Assembly (NCBI GenBank): GCA_016713535.1
Contig: JADJOY010000042.1
Span: 1 to 64,000, forward strand
Direction of reading: 5' to 3'
DNA from: Deltaproteobacteria bacterium
Lineage (GTDB): Bacteria; JADJOY01
DNA: 64,000 nt
Shown in pieces: positions 33,641 through 42,444 of the stretch. The position numbers and the translations under genes were made by a program. Position 1 is the first letter of the stretch. The number at the start of each line of letters is the position of its first letter. The notes under the pieces were generated by a model. That model did not search any database, was not told the DNA's origin, and saw only the letters and a list, made by a program, of their open reading frames with translations.

Positions 33641-36133
33641 GTGAGCAACGACCCCTTCCGTCACGTCCGCTGGCTCGAGCAGGTTTCCCGCGCCGATCTC
33701 GAATCGGTGGGCGCCAAGGCCGCCTGCCTCGGTGAGCTGGCGGCCGGTGGGCTGGCGGTGCCGCGGGGCTTCGTGATCCCGGCCGAGTCCCTCGGGCTGC
33801 GCGGGGGCGGAGGAACCGCGGGTCTCGCCGAGGACCTGATCGTCGAGATCCGCGCAGCCTACGACGAGCTGCTCCGGCGAACCGGCCGGGCGGCGGTCGC
33901 CGTGCGCTCCTCGGGCGTCCTGGAGGACCGGGAGTCCGCATCCTTCGCGGGCATCTACCGGACGCTCCTCAACGTGAGTGGCGGCGACGAGGTCGTACGG
34001 GCGGTCTTCGAATGCCTGCGGTCGTCTCTCGACGAAGGCGTCGATCGATACCGGCGCGCACGTGGCCTCGAGGATGACGGTGCCCGCCTCTCGGTCTTGG
34101 TCCAGGACCTGGTGGGCGCGGACGTCGCCGGGGTCGCCTTCACGCTGGATCCGCTCACCGGCGAGGCGGATCGCATCGTCGTGGACTCGACGTTCGGGCT
34201 CGGCGCCGCCGTGGTCTCGGGCGCAGTGGTGCCGGATCACTTCGTCGTGTCGCGCTCGAGCGGCGAGCTCCTCGACGTGCGGCTGGCGTTCAAGGACCGC
34301 CAGATGCGCGCCAGCAAGGAGGGCCAGGGCACCGAGACGGTCCGCATCAGTCACCAGAAGGCGAACACTCCGAGCCTCAATCGCGAGGAGCTGCGCGAGC
34401 TCTGCCGGATCGCGCTCGAGGCCGAGCGCCTCATGGGTGCGCCTCAAGACGTCGAATGGGCGCGCGCCCGCGGGCAGTTCTTCGTGCTCCAGAGCCGCCC
34501 GGTCACGACCCAGACGCGCGAGCTCGCGAGCGACGATCGCGACGCCGCCGAGGTCGAGACCGGGCTCACGACCGCGCTGCTCGACGAGCTCGTGCCGACA
34601 CCGCTGGCGCGCTTCGCTGCCAGCTTCGTCGAGCCCGTCGCCATCGGTGGCGTCGACCAGGCCAGCCGCTGGCGACGGGTGCCGATCGCGCGTGGCACGG
34701 CGATCCTGGGCCGCGGAGCGCCGCGCTGGTCGGCCGCTCCACTGGAAGCGATGGCGAGAGACCTGCCGAGCCCGTTCGATCAAGGACTCGATGCGCGAAT
34801 CCGCAGCGTCGGCCGTTCGCCTTCCCCTCTCGAACGGGTGGGTGTGAGCGCGGCGCTGCGGAGTCGTGCCAAGGAGGTGTCGGATCTCGCGGTGCGCGTC
34901 GAGTCGTTCTTCTGGTGGCAGGGGATGGTCGACCTCGAGGGCATCTCGGCCAAGAAGGCCACCGAGAGCCTGCGCGAGTTCCAGGATCGCCTCACGGCCG
35001 TGCTCGCGCGACGCATCGACGCCGTGTACCAGGCGTCCGCCATCGTGGGGCGGCTGGGCGCCCGCCTGGACGCGATCCCGACCTTGAGTGACCGCGAGCG
35101 CGCCGACGCGTGGCTGGGCGTTCGCGACCACACTCTCGGCCGCTTCCTCACCCGGTTCGTCGAGATCGCACACCTGGCCACGGAGGCTCCGAAGCTCGCC
35201 GCGATCCTTCGCGGCGAAGCGATCGAGGTGCTGCCGCGGCTCGAGCGCGAATGGTCCGGCACCGCGCGTCGCATGCGCTCCGCGGTCAAGGAGGTCCTAC
35301 GCGACTACGGCCATTGGTCCTTCAGCGACCTCGACGTGTCGATGCCGTCGTGGCGAGAGGACCCGACCCCCCTGATCGCCCTGATGGGCAACTACCTCGA
35401 GCTCGACCCGCTCGCTTTTCCGACGGCGCGCATGGCGCGCGCGGTGGAGCGCGGGGGGACGGCACGGAGACAGGCGCTGGATGGTGTCTCGACCCTGCGG
35501 CGACCCGGACTGTCGCGCCTCTTCGAGCGCCACGCGGACGCGATGCGTCAGCTGATCGAACTCCAGGATCACCTCTCTCGCGTCACCGACCGGACCCGCG
35601 TCTACGTGTCGGCGCTCGGCAGCCGACTCACCGCGGACGGCCGCCTCGCGGCCGTCAACGAGATCCACTGGCTGGGTTTCGACGAGGTCGGAAAGATCGG
35701 GGAGGCGTCCGCCGGCGAGAGCGTTCGCCGCCGGGTCCCGGCACCGGTGGTACCGGTCTCACCGTCGGTCGACTCCCGGCCACTACCGCGACGAGGGAAG
35801 GGGGCATCACCCGGCAAGGGGCAGGGCCCGCTCCGTCGCATCGCGAGCCCCGCCGACCTCAAGCGCTTGGCACCCGGGGACGTTGCATGGACCCCGTGCC
35901 CCGGCCGTGTGTGGATCCCGTATCTGCCCTTGCTCGCCGGGCTGGTGGTCGAGGCTGGCGCGCCGCTCGCGCTCGGCGTCGTCGGCGCCAGGGAGCTCGA
36001 CCTCCCGACCGTGATCGGCGCCGGAGCGGCCCCAGCGGACATCGCCGAAGGGACCTTGGTGGCGATCGACGGCCTGACGGGAGAGGTCGGTCTCGCCGGT
36101 CAGGCGGCGCGGGTGGTGCAAGCGTTGCCGTGA
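33641..36133 (+). CDS. PEP synthase / rifampin phosphotransferase-like protein lacking the catalytic His
   Basis: An 830-residue protein with three regions. Residues 1-300 are an intact PPDK-type ATP-grasp domain: VAVRSSGVLEDRESASFAG, LVQDLVGADVAGVAFTLDP, VEWARARGQFFVLQSRPVT. Residues 300-690 form a helical middle region like the substrate domain of rifampin phosphotransferases. Residues 735-830 form a swivelling phosphohistidine domain ending ARELDLPTVIGAGAAP. Where the family has GGxxSH, this protein has GAPLAL, so the phospho-accepting His is Leu (codon 35972-35974). The PEP-binding barrel of true PEP synthase is absent. The frame is intact over 2.5 kb, so the loss is not a frameshift. GTG 33641 is the chosen start. 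The activity may be lost or changed. Confidence 0.75.
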   Translation: MSNDPFRHVRWLEQVSRADLESVGAKAACLGELAAGGLAVPRGFVIPAESLGLRGGGGTAGLAEDLIVEIRAAYDELLRRTGRAAVAVRSSGVLEDRESASFAGIYRTLLNVSGGDEVVRAVFECLRSSLDEGVDRYRRARGLEDDGARLSVLVQDLVGADVAGVAFTLDPLTGEADRIVVDSTFGLGAAVVSGAVVPDHFVVSRSSGELLDVRLAFKDRQMRASKEGQGTETVRISHQKANTPSLNREELRELCRIALEAERLMGAPQDVEWARARGQFFVLQSRPVTTQTRELASDDRDAAEVETGLTTALLDELVPTPLARFAASFVEPVAIGGVDQASRWRRVPIARGTAILGRGAPRWSAAPLEAMARDLPSPFDQGLDARIRSVGRSPSPLERVGVSAALRSRAKEVSDLAVRVESFFWWQGMVDLEGISAKKATESLREFQDRLTAVLARRIDAVYQASAIVGRLGARLDAIPTLSDRERADAWLGVRDHTLGRFLTRFVEIAHLATEAPKLAAILRGEAIEVLPRLEREWSGTARRMRSAVKEVLRDYGHWSFSDLDVSMPSWREDPTPLIALMGNYLELDPLAFPTARMARAVERGGTARRQALDGVSTLRRPGLSRLFERHADAMRQLIELQDHLSRVTDRTRVYVSALGSRLTADGRLAAVNEIHWLGFDEVGKIGEASAGESVRRRVPAPVVPVSPSVDSRPLPRRGKGASPGKGQGPLRRIASPADLKRLAPGDVAWTPCPGRVWIPYLPLLAGLVVEAGAPLALGVVGARELDLPTVIGAGAAPADIAEGTLVAIDGLTGEVGLAGQAARVVQALP

Positions 36134-36166
36134 CCGCGACGGGCTCGGCCCCGGCGCGCATCCGGC

Positions 36167-36750
36167 TCAGGTCTTGGCGGTCTTCCTCTTGTTGCTGGCA
36201 CCCTTGGGGCTGGCCTTGGCCTGCGGGTTCGCATCCAGGAATTTCTGCACTCCGATGGTCGCGTTCTTGAGGGTCGGGCCAATCAGGCTGGCCACGAAGC
36301 GTTCGATCTCGGCGCCGACCTTCTTCTTGAGCAGGCCTGGAACCATCGGCAGATCCATCACACGGATCTCCAGGTTGCCTTCGATGCGCACCTCGGTGGC
36401 CCCTTAGCCGCTGGCGCTGAAACGGGTCGTGCCGTAGCACTTCACGCTCTCGCGGAAAAAAAACGTCTCGAGCTTCCACGTCGCGGTTCGGTTCGCATCG
36501 TCCCACGTGGCATCGTCGCGCCACGACAACATGTCGGGTTTCACGAACGAGCGCGCGACCGGCGGGATCTCCCCGACCGCATACCAGTGGTTGACGAGGT
36601 GAACCTTCCCCTTGCCGAGCATCTCGCGCTTTCGACGACGATCCGGTCGACGTTGCGGATGTACTCGGTGATCTCGGGCATTCGATCCCGGAACGTCTCG
36701 TAGACCTCGTCGACCGGGTGGTTCACGACGTCGGTGGAGCGGATCTCCAT
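36167..36750 (-). CDS. START-like / DUF2505-type protein (one frameshift and one in-frame stop as read)
   Basis: Read from ATG 36750, the protein begins IRSTDVVNHPVDEVYETFRD, a typical entry into a SRPBCC/START lipid-binding fold. Near 36630 the frame breaks between RIVVES and REMLGKGKVHLVNHWY; one missing C restores it. It continues through WDDANRTATWKLETFFF to FSASG, where an in-frame TAA (36404-36406) interrupts. Beyond it the same frame carries ATEVRIEGNLEIRVMDLP and the C-terminal helix VGAEIERFVASLIGPTLKNA, ending in a Lys-rich tail at 36167. Corrected length is about 194 residues. DUF2505-like proteins are presumed lipid or hydrophobic-ligand binders. It may be a true pseudogene or two base-calling errors. 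Confidence 0.6.
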
Positions 36751-37157
36751 GAGCGGCCTCGCCTGGGGGTACGGGAAAGTGCGGCGGCAAACGGGCGGCG
36801 GATCGTAGGAAGGCGCCTGTGGGCGCGTCAAGCGTCGCGGTGAGCGAGACGCCCGGTGCGCGGGTACTCCTCGCAGCGCGAGAGGCGCCCCACGCCAGCG
36901 GGGTCTCGGCGTCCGTGCAACGGCGACGCGCGAGCCGCCAACCCCTCGACAGTTGACAACACCATCCTCCGTCATTATCTCCACGCCACGAGAAAGTCCC
37001 GAGAATTCGGGCATTTCGCCACGCGGCGCGTCCGGCTCGCGCGACGGCGACCGCGTATGCTCCCATCCGGGAGCCGCCGCAAGTCGTCGGCTGACACGTG
37101 TCCGACCGACTGCCGAGCCCCACGTCACTCCATCCCTGCAAGCGAGAGTCACCACCC
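36751..37157. other. 407-base divergent intergenic region upstream of dnaJ
   Basis: No coding sequence is apparent here. It holds a small GCGCC-TGTG-GGCGC hairpin (36813-36826) on the START-like side, a sigma70-like promoter (36953-36981) facing dnaJ, and an imperfect palindrome CCCGA-GAAT-TCGGG (36998-37011) between that promoter and the gene. No CIRCE heat-shock operator (TTAGCACTC-N9-GAGTGCTAA) was found. Confidence 0.6.
36953..36981 (+). promoter_or_regulatory. Sigma70-like promoter for dnaJ
   Basis: A perfect -35 TTGACA (36953-36958), a 17-base spacer and TATCTC (36976-36981) as a weak -10 lie in an AT-rich pocket of otherwise GC-rich DNA, about 175 bases before the dnaJ start. Confidence 0.4.
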
Positions 37158-38288
37158 GTGGCCACGAAGCGTGACTACTACGAAGTACTCGGTGTTCCGC
37201 GGGACGCCGACGACAACACGATCAAGAAGGCCTATCGCAAACTCGCCCTCGAGAACCATCCAGACCGCCGTCCTGACGACCCCGAGGCGGAGGAGCGGTT
37301 CAAAGAGGCCGCCGAGGCCTACGAGGTGCTGCGCGACGCCGAGAAGCGACGGCTCTACGACTCGTACGGCCACGACGGGGTGCGCGGGTCTGGATTCCAG
37401 GGTTTCCGTAGCTACGACGACATATTCGCGCACTTCGGCGACGTGTTCGGCTTCGGCGACGTGCTCGGTGATCTGTTCGGCGGCGGCCGCCGCCGCGATC
37501 CCAACCGCCCACGTCGGGGCGAGGACCTGAGCACGCAGATCGCCATCGAGTTCCGCGAGGCTGCGCGCGGCTGCTCCAAGGAGATCGAGGTCGAACGAGT
37601 CATCGACTGCAAGGCGTGCGAAGCGTCCGGGTGTGCGCCCGGGTCGCGGCCGGAGACGTGCCCGACCTGTCGCGGTACAGGCCAGGCGAGCATGTCGCGC
37701 GGCCCCTTCCTCATGACCACGACTTGCCCCACTTGCCAGGGGCGTGGCCGCCGGATCACCAAGCCATGCGAAGAGTGCCGCGGTGCCGGACGCGTGCGTC
37801 AACACGAGACGCTCAAGGTCGAGATCCCGGCCGGCATCGAGAGCGGGATGCAGCTCCGGCTCACCGGAAAGGGCGGGACCGGCGTCCGCGGCGGTCCGCC
37901 GGGCGATCTCTACGTCGGGATCGGCGTCCACGACGATCCCGTTTTTTCACGCGGGGCGGAGCACCTGTTGATCGAATTGGACGTTCCGTTCGTCCAATGT
38001 GCGCTGGGAGGCGAGGTTCAGGTGCCGACGCTCGACGAGCCCACCACCCTCAAGGTCCCCGCGGGCACCCAGGCCGGGGCCGTGTTCCGGGTCGAAGGGC
38101 AGGGGCTCGCGCGACTTCGCGGCCGCGGGCGCGGTGATCTCGTGGTCCGCGTTCGTATCCCGGTGCCCACCAAGCTCAGCTCCAAGGAGAAGGCTTTGCT
38201 GAAGGATCTCGCGGCGGAGGAAGGCTTGGCGGTGGGCAGCGGGAAACGTGGACTGGTGGACCGGATTCGCGAGAACCTGAACGGCTGA
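37158..38288 (+). CDS. dnaJ: Molecular chaperone DnaJ
   Basis: A 376-residue DnaJ (HSP40), the co-chaperone that loads substrates on DnaK and stimulates its ATPase. The J-domain starts [20 protein letters not shown] and has the essential HPD in [11 protein letters not shown] short Gly/Phe region ([20 protein letters not shown]) follows, then four zinc repeats: [32 protein letters not shown]. In the first, the middle Gly of CxxCxGxG is Ala. The C-terminal substrate-binding domains ([17 protein letters not shown]) are normal. GTG 37158 is preferred because it gives the standard N-terminus; another GTG at 37098 adds 20 unrelated residues. dnaK and grpE are not adjacent. The protease gene follows on the same strand after 119 bases. 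Confidence 0.93.
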   Translation: MATKRDYYEVLGVPRDADDNTIKKAYRKLALENHPDRRPDDPEAEERFKEAAEAYEVLRDAEKRRLYDSYGHDGVRGSGFQGFRSYDDIFAHFGDVFGFGDVLGDLFGGGRRRDPNRPRRGEDLSTQIAIEFREAARGCSKEIEVERVIDCKACEASGCAPGSRPETCPTCRGTGQASMSRGPFLMTTTCPTCQGRGRRITKPCEECRGAGRVRQHETLKVEIPAGIESGMQLRLTGKGGTGVRGGPPGDLYVGIGVHDDPVFSRGAEHLLIELDVPFVQCALGGEVQVPTLDEPTTLKVPAGTQAGAVFRVEGQGLARLRGRGRGDLVVRVRIPVPTKLSSKEKALLKDLAAEEGLAVGSGKRGLVDRIRENLNG

Positions 38289-38407
38289 TGATGCCGCATC
38301 GTGAGCGTGCTCGAGCGCCCGGGGTCGACCCGCCGCCGCTACGGGGCCGCTCGAGGAGCGTGGTCGTGTGAGGCTCGGACTCGCGCGCACGCCGAGGAGA
38401 TGGACTG

Positions 38408-39959
38408 GTGAACGGACGACGTGAAGAGAGTTCCACGGTGACGGGCGCGCGCCCTGGACCTGGGCGCGCGCTCTTGTGGCTGGCGATCGGGATGGTGGTC
38501 GGTGGCGTTGGGGCGGCCGGGTGTCGAAGGCGTTCTTCGGCAAGGACCCGAGCCCAAGCCACAGGACGCGCCGGCAGCGAGCGCCAGCTCTACCGCGCCT
38601 CGAGCGCCGGGGATGTTCCCCGTCAGCTTCGCGGACCTCTACGACCATCAGAAGCGCGCAGTGGTGAACCTGAGCACCACCAAGGTGATCCACCACCCGC
38701 CCGTGGGGCGCGGACGCCCCGAGCTACGCGACTTCTTCGGCGACAACGACGAGTTCTGGAAGTTCTTCGGCGCTCCCGACGGCGAGAACCTCAAGCAGCG
38801 CAGCCTCGGCTCCGGGTTCGTGATCGACAAGGACGGAGACATCATCACCAACAGCCACGTCGTGAAAGGCGCGGACGAGGTGCTCGTCAAGTTCCAGGAC
38901 GGCCACGAGGAGAAGGCGAAGATCGTCGGCACCGACGAGAAGACCGACGTGGCGCTCATCAAGGTCGACTCCCCGAAAGGCGACCTTCCTCACGTCGAGC
39001 TGGGTGACTCGGACGCGGTCCGGATCGGCGACTGGGTCATCGCCATCGGCAACCCGTTCGGCCTCGAGCACACGATGACCGCCGGCATCGTCTCCGCGAA
39101 GGAGCGCGCCATCGGCACCGGGCCGTACGACGACTTCATCCAGACCGATGCGTCGATCAACCCGGGCAACTCCGGGGGACCGCTGTTCGACATCGATGGC
39201 CGCGTGATCGGGATCAACACGGCCATCACCGCGACCGGCAGCGGGATCGGCTTCGCGGTGCCGATCAACATGGCGAAGCAGGTGGTCGAGGAGCTCAAGT
39301 CGTCCGGCAAGGTCACGCGTGGCTGGCTCGGAGTGAAGATCCAGGACGTGAATGCCGATCTCGCCAAGTCCCTCGGTCTCGAATCCTCGGGCGGCGCGCT
39401 GATCGCGGAAGTGGTGAACGACGGCCCCGCCGCCAAGGCTGGGCTCAAGCGCGGCGATGTCGTGGTCGAGTTCGACGGCAAGAAGATCTCTTCGATTCGC
39501 GAGCTGACGCGGACCGTCGCGTCGGTGGACCCCGGCAAGAAAGTCGCGATGGAGGTCCTCCGGACCGATCGGGGGAAGGGGGAGACCTCGAAGGGCAAGC
39601 CCGAGAAGCTCCGGGTCGACGTCGAGGTCGGGACGTACCCGGCCGACGAAGCCGTCGCTGCTGGGCGTGACGGCGAAAGTCAGGTGCTCGGGTTGGAGGT
39701 TCAGGCGCTGTCCAGCAAGCTGGCGGAGCAGCTCGGCACGGACGACCTCAAGGGCGTCGTCGTGACGCAAGCACGCGGTCCGGCGGCCGAAGCCGGGATC
39801 CAGCGCGGCGACATCGTCCGGGAAGTGAATCGCAATTCGGTCGAGACGGTCGACGACTTCGCCAGCGCCATCAAGGAGCTCGAGAAGGACCAGCCTGCGT
39901 TGCTGCTCATCGAGCGAAAGGGCTCGACGCTGTTCGTGACGGTGAAGCCGCAGAACTGA
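38408..39959 (+). CDS. htrA: Periplasmic serine protease of the DegP/HtrA (Do) family (one frameshift as read)
   Basis: About 516 residues. From GTG 38408 a membrane anchor (ALLWLAIGMVVGGVGAAG) leads to the exported part. The frame breaks just after it near 38525, where one extra G separates GVGAAG from VEGVLRQGPEPKPQ. The trypsin-like domain has the complete triad: His in TNSHVVKGAD, Asp in TDVALIKVD, Ser in PGNSGGPLFD. Two PDZ domains follow (GWLGVKIQDVNADL and a second around GVVVTQARGPAAEAGIQRGD), as in DegP/DegQ. It degrades or refolds misfolded envelope proteins. Its position after dnaJ on the same strand suits a protein-quality-control cluster. Confidence 0.9.
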
Positions 39960-40023
39960 GCAGTCGTGCCTCCGGGCACGACATCCACGAGAACACACGA
40001 GGAACACCCTGGCCGCGCCGAGC

Positions 40024-40048
40024 GCCGGCCGGGATACACGAGGCCGGC
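40024..40048. promoter_or_regulatory. Inverted repeat in the rpoZ leader
   Basis: GCCGGCC (40024-40030) and GGCCGGC (40042-40048) form a perfect 7-bp stem with an 11-base loop. It lies 64 bases after the protease stop and 31 bases before the rpoZ start, so it may end the protease transcript or shape the rpoZ leader. No T-run follows. Confidence 0.35.
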
Positions 40049-40079
40049 CGCCAACACGTGCACCGGCCGAGGAGGTTCG

Positions 40080-40325
40080 ATGGCCCGCATCACCGTCGAC
40101 GATTGCCTGCGCGAGGTTCCGAATCGGTTTCACCTCGTTCACACGGCGTCCGCTCGTACCAAGCAGCTCCTCTCCGGGTCGAAGCCACGTGTGGCGCCGC
40201 GCCGGGAGAAGCCGATCGTGGTGGCGCTGCGGGAGATCGCTGCGCGCAAGGTCCACCTGAAGCTCGTGGAGCGCGAGGAACCGAAGCCTGCCGTTCCCGA
40301 GGAGCTGCTCAGCGGCGGGGCTTGA
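40080..40325 (+). CDS. rpoZ: DNA-directed RNA polymerase omega subunit
   Basis: An 81-residue protein starting MARITVDDCLREVPNRFHLV, the standard opening of bacterial omega subunits, followed by HTASARTKQLLSG (the conserved A-x-R-x-(K/R)-Q-L helix) and PIVVALREIAARKV. Omega binds the beta-prime C-terminus, helps assemble RNA polymerase and in many bacteria forms part of a ppGpp site. ATG 40080 has a strong GGAGG at 40071-40075. The usual neighbours gmk and spoT are not here. Length and motifs match the family. Confidence 0.9.
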   Translation: MARITVDDCLREVPNRFHLVHTASARTKQLLSGSKPRVAPRREKPIVVALREIAARKVHLKLVEREEPKPAVPEELLSGGA

Positions 40326-40334
40326 ACCCCGAGC

Positions 40335-40352
40335 CCCCCGAGATCGCGGGGG
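40335..40352. terminator. GC-rich hairpin just after rpoZ
   Basis: CCCCCG (40335-40340), loop AGATCG, CGGGGG (40347-40352): a perfect 6-bp stem beginning 10 bases after the rpoZ stop. No T-run follows. A 12-bp perfect palindrome GCGCCCGGGCGC lies 32 bases further on (40385-40396). Confidence 0.45.
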
Positions 40353-40504
40353 TACCGACGAACGCCGGCGTCCGGGTGCGCATAGCGCCCGGGCGCCGTC
40401 GCCGTTTCGTGAGGTACGTTGCCCGAAAACGAGCGATGATGGGTGCGGAGAACCGGGCGCTTCGAAGGAGTGCCGCGGATCGCTACGTTCGAGGAGGGCT
40501 CCAG

Positions 40505-42244
40505 ATGCGCGAAGGACAGTCGATCGATCCGAGGCGGGCAGGGCGAATGCGCGGCGTACGCCCCGGAGTGCTAGCGGCGCACGCATCGGCCGTGCTGCTC
40601 GCCGCGGCTTGGTCGGTGGTTTGCGCTGGATGTGGCGGCTCCTCGACACCCGCCTCGACCCCGACCGAGGCCTTACCCAAGGGTTACTTCGACGTCGAGG
40701 TTCGAGACGCCGATACCAACGAACTCCTGCCTGCCAAGATCAGCATCTTCGACGCCAACGACGACTCGGCCGCGGTCATCCCGGGGAACTCGGAGGGTGA
40801 CCTGCTGCGGATCAAGCTGAACGAGATCTACCTCGGCCGAGGCACGGGCCGGATCCACCTCTACGACGGGCAGTGGGACCTCTATTTTTCGCACGGACTC
40901 GAATACACGGTCGTCAAGAAGCACCTCGACATCACGTTTCCGGTCGGGCAGCAGAAGATCACGCTCAAGCGAGCGATCGATACGACCGGCTACCTCTCGG
41001 CCGACTTCCACATCCACGCGCGCCCCAGCTTCGAGTCCTCGCTCCAGCCGGGCGGGCTCCCGACGCTCGAAGACCGGGTCATCACGTACCTGGCGGAGGG
41101 GGTCGAGATCATGGGGTCGTCCGACCACCAGTGCATCGTCGACTACGCCTCGACGATCGCGCAACTCGGCGTCACGGACCGGATCGGATCACTGGTCGGT
41201 GTCGAGGCCACGCCTCCGATCACCTCGTATCCGAGCGGCGACGGCAACTGCAGCGACTACCGGTTCGTGCCACCGCCGCTCTTCACCGAGCCCGGGCACT
41301 GGAACGCGTTCCCGCTGGATCCCGGGCAGAGCTACGACACCACCTCGGACAAGGGCGTGAACGCCGCGACGCTCTACGACCGCCTCCGCAAGCTCGGGAC
41401 GCCAGGCGGCGACGCACCACTGGTCCAGCTGAATCATCCGTTCTACGAGCTGGGCTTCATCAACATCGGCTGGCTCCAGCGTCGCGGATACCGCTTCGGA
41501 GCGCCGGTCCCGTTCTCGAACCCCCTGGCTCCGAACGCCTTCCTCGCGGAGGTTTCCTCGGACGCAGGCAGCAAGACACGGTCCATCGACTTCGACGCCA
41601 TGGAGCTGTGGTCCGGTGGCTCCTACGTGTACGGAATCCCCGCGCGCAACGCCTGGTTCGAGTTCCTGAACCAGGGCCTGCTCAAGATCGGGACCTCGAA
41701 CTCCGACTCGCACAACACCAAGATCACTGCGGGCTATCCGCGCAACTTCGTCCACATCGGCACGGACGACCCGTCGCGGGTGACGCCGAAGCAGATCGCC
41801 GCGGCGGTCCGGTCCGGCAAGGTGGCTGGCACCACCGGTCCGTTCGTGCGGGTGTTCGCTGGCGCAAGCGAACCCGGCGACTTGGTGGCCGCCTCGAACG
41901 GCAGCATCAGCCTCAGGGTCAACGTTCAGGCGGCCCCGTGGGTCCCCGTCGAGCAGGTCCGGATCTACACCAACGGGACCCTGGCGCGGGAGATCCCGGT
42001 CAGCAACGGCGACAAGGCCGTCCGGTACGACAAGAACGTCACGCTCGATCTGGCGAGAGATGCCTGGGTCGTCGTCGAAGCCGGGGCCGCGCTTCCGAGC
42101 GATCCGTCCCAGGAGCCCGCGGAGCCCGACGTGTACAAGCACATCACGGTCGGGACCAACGGCTTCCGGCCGATCGGGTTCACGAATCCGCTGTTCGTCG
42201 ACGTCGATGGTAACGGCAAGTTCGACGCGCCAGGTCTGCCGTAG
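40505..42244 (+). CDS. PHP-domain metallohydrolase lipoprotein (CehA/McbA-like)
   Basis: A 579-residue exported protein. After a long n-region, the signal SAVLLAAAWSVVCAGCGGSS ends in a Cys suited to lipidation. Residues about 55-155 form a beta-rich domain (GYFDVEVRDADTNELLPAKI) like the carboxypeptidase-regulatory fold. The PHP-type metal site follows: SADFHIHARPS (HxH), GSSDHQC, QLNHPFYELG and TSNSDSHNTK, in the order seen in CehA/McbA-family carbaryl and phosphoester hydrolases. The C-terminus has VQAAPWVPVEQVRIYTNG, a short Ig-like or beta-strand region, and DVDGNGKFDAPG, which resembles a calcium-binding DxDxNG loop. It stands alone between rpoZ and the radical SAM gene. The substrate is unknown. 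Confidence 0.75.
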   Translation: MREGQSIDPRRAGRMRGVRPGVLAAHASAVLLAAAWSVVCAGCGGSSTPASTPTEALPKGYFDVEVRDADTNELLPAKISIFDANDDSAAVIPGNSEGDLLRIKLNEIYLGRGTGRIHLYDGQWDLYFSHGLEYTVVKKHLDITFPVGQQKITLKRAIDTTGYLSADFHIHARPSFESSLQPGGLPTLEDRVITYLAEGVEIMGSSDHQCIVDYASTIAQLGVTDRIGSLVGVEATPPITSYPSGDGNCSDYRFVPPPLFTEPGHWNAFPLDPGQSYDTTSDKGVNAATLYDRLRKLGTPGGDAPLVQLNHPFYELGFINIGWLQRRGYRFGAPVPFSNPLAPNAFLAEVSSDAGSKTRSIDFDAMELWSGGSYVYGIPARNAWFEFLNQGLLKIGTSNSDSHNTKITAGYPRNFVHIGTDDPSRVTPKQIAAAVRSGKVAGTTGPFVRVFAGASEPGDLVAASNGSISLRVNVQAAPWVPVEQVRIYTNGTLAREIPVSNGDKAVRYDKNVTLDLARDAWVVVEAGAALPSDPSQEPAEPDVYKHITVGTNGFRPIGFTNPLFVDVDGNGKFDAPGLP

Positions 42245-42304
42245 GCTCACGAGCAGCATCGGCGCCCAAAGCTCTCGTGGTCCCGCGCCAGGGTTCGACG
42301 TCTG

Positions 42305-42318
42305 ATAATATATATTAT
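42305..42318. promoter_or_regulatory. Perfect 14-bp all-AT palindrome
   Basis: ATAATATATATTAT is its own reverse complement and sits in a stretch (TGATAATATATATTATGTAAAC) without parallel in this GC-rich window. It lies 61 bases after the lipoprotein stop and about 127 bases upstream of the radical SAM gene. It could be an operator or a promoter core (TATAAT-like words on both strands). Confidence 0.5.
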
Positions 42319-42444
42319 GTAAACCTACGCGGCAAGCCCTCCTCCCCCCGCACCGACACGCCTTTTGGGCCTTCACAACCCACCGTGCTACGGTCCGCGG
42401 CGCCGCAGGTCCCCCTCCGCGGAAAGCCAGAATTCAGACCGAAG

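Noticed and set aside
33518-35173. N-terminal extension of the lipase frame to 35173
   Set aside because: It runs antisense to the PEP-synthase-like gene and precedes an obvious signal peptide, so the GTG at 33517 is the better start.
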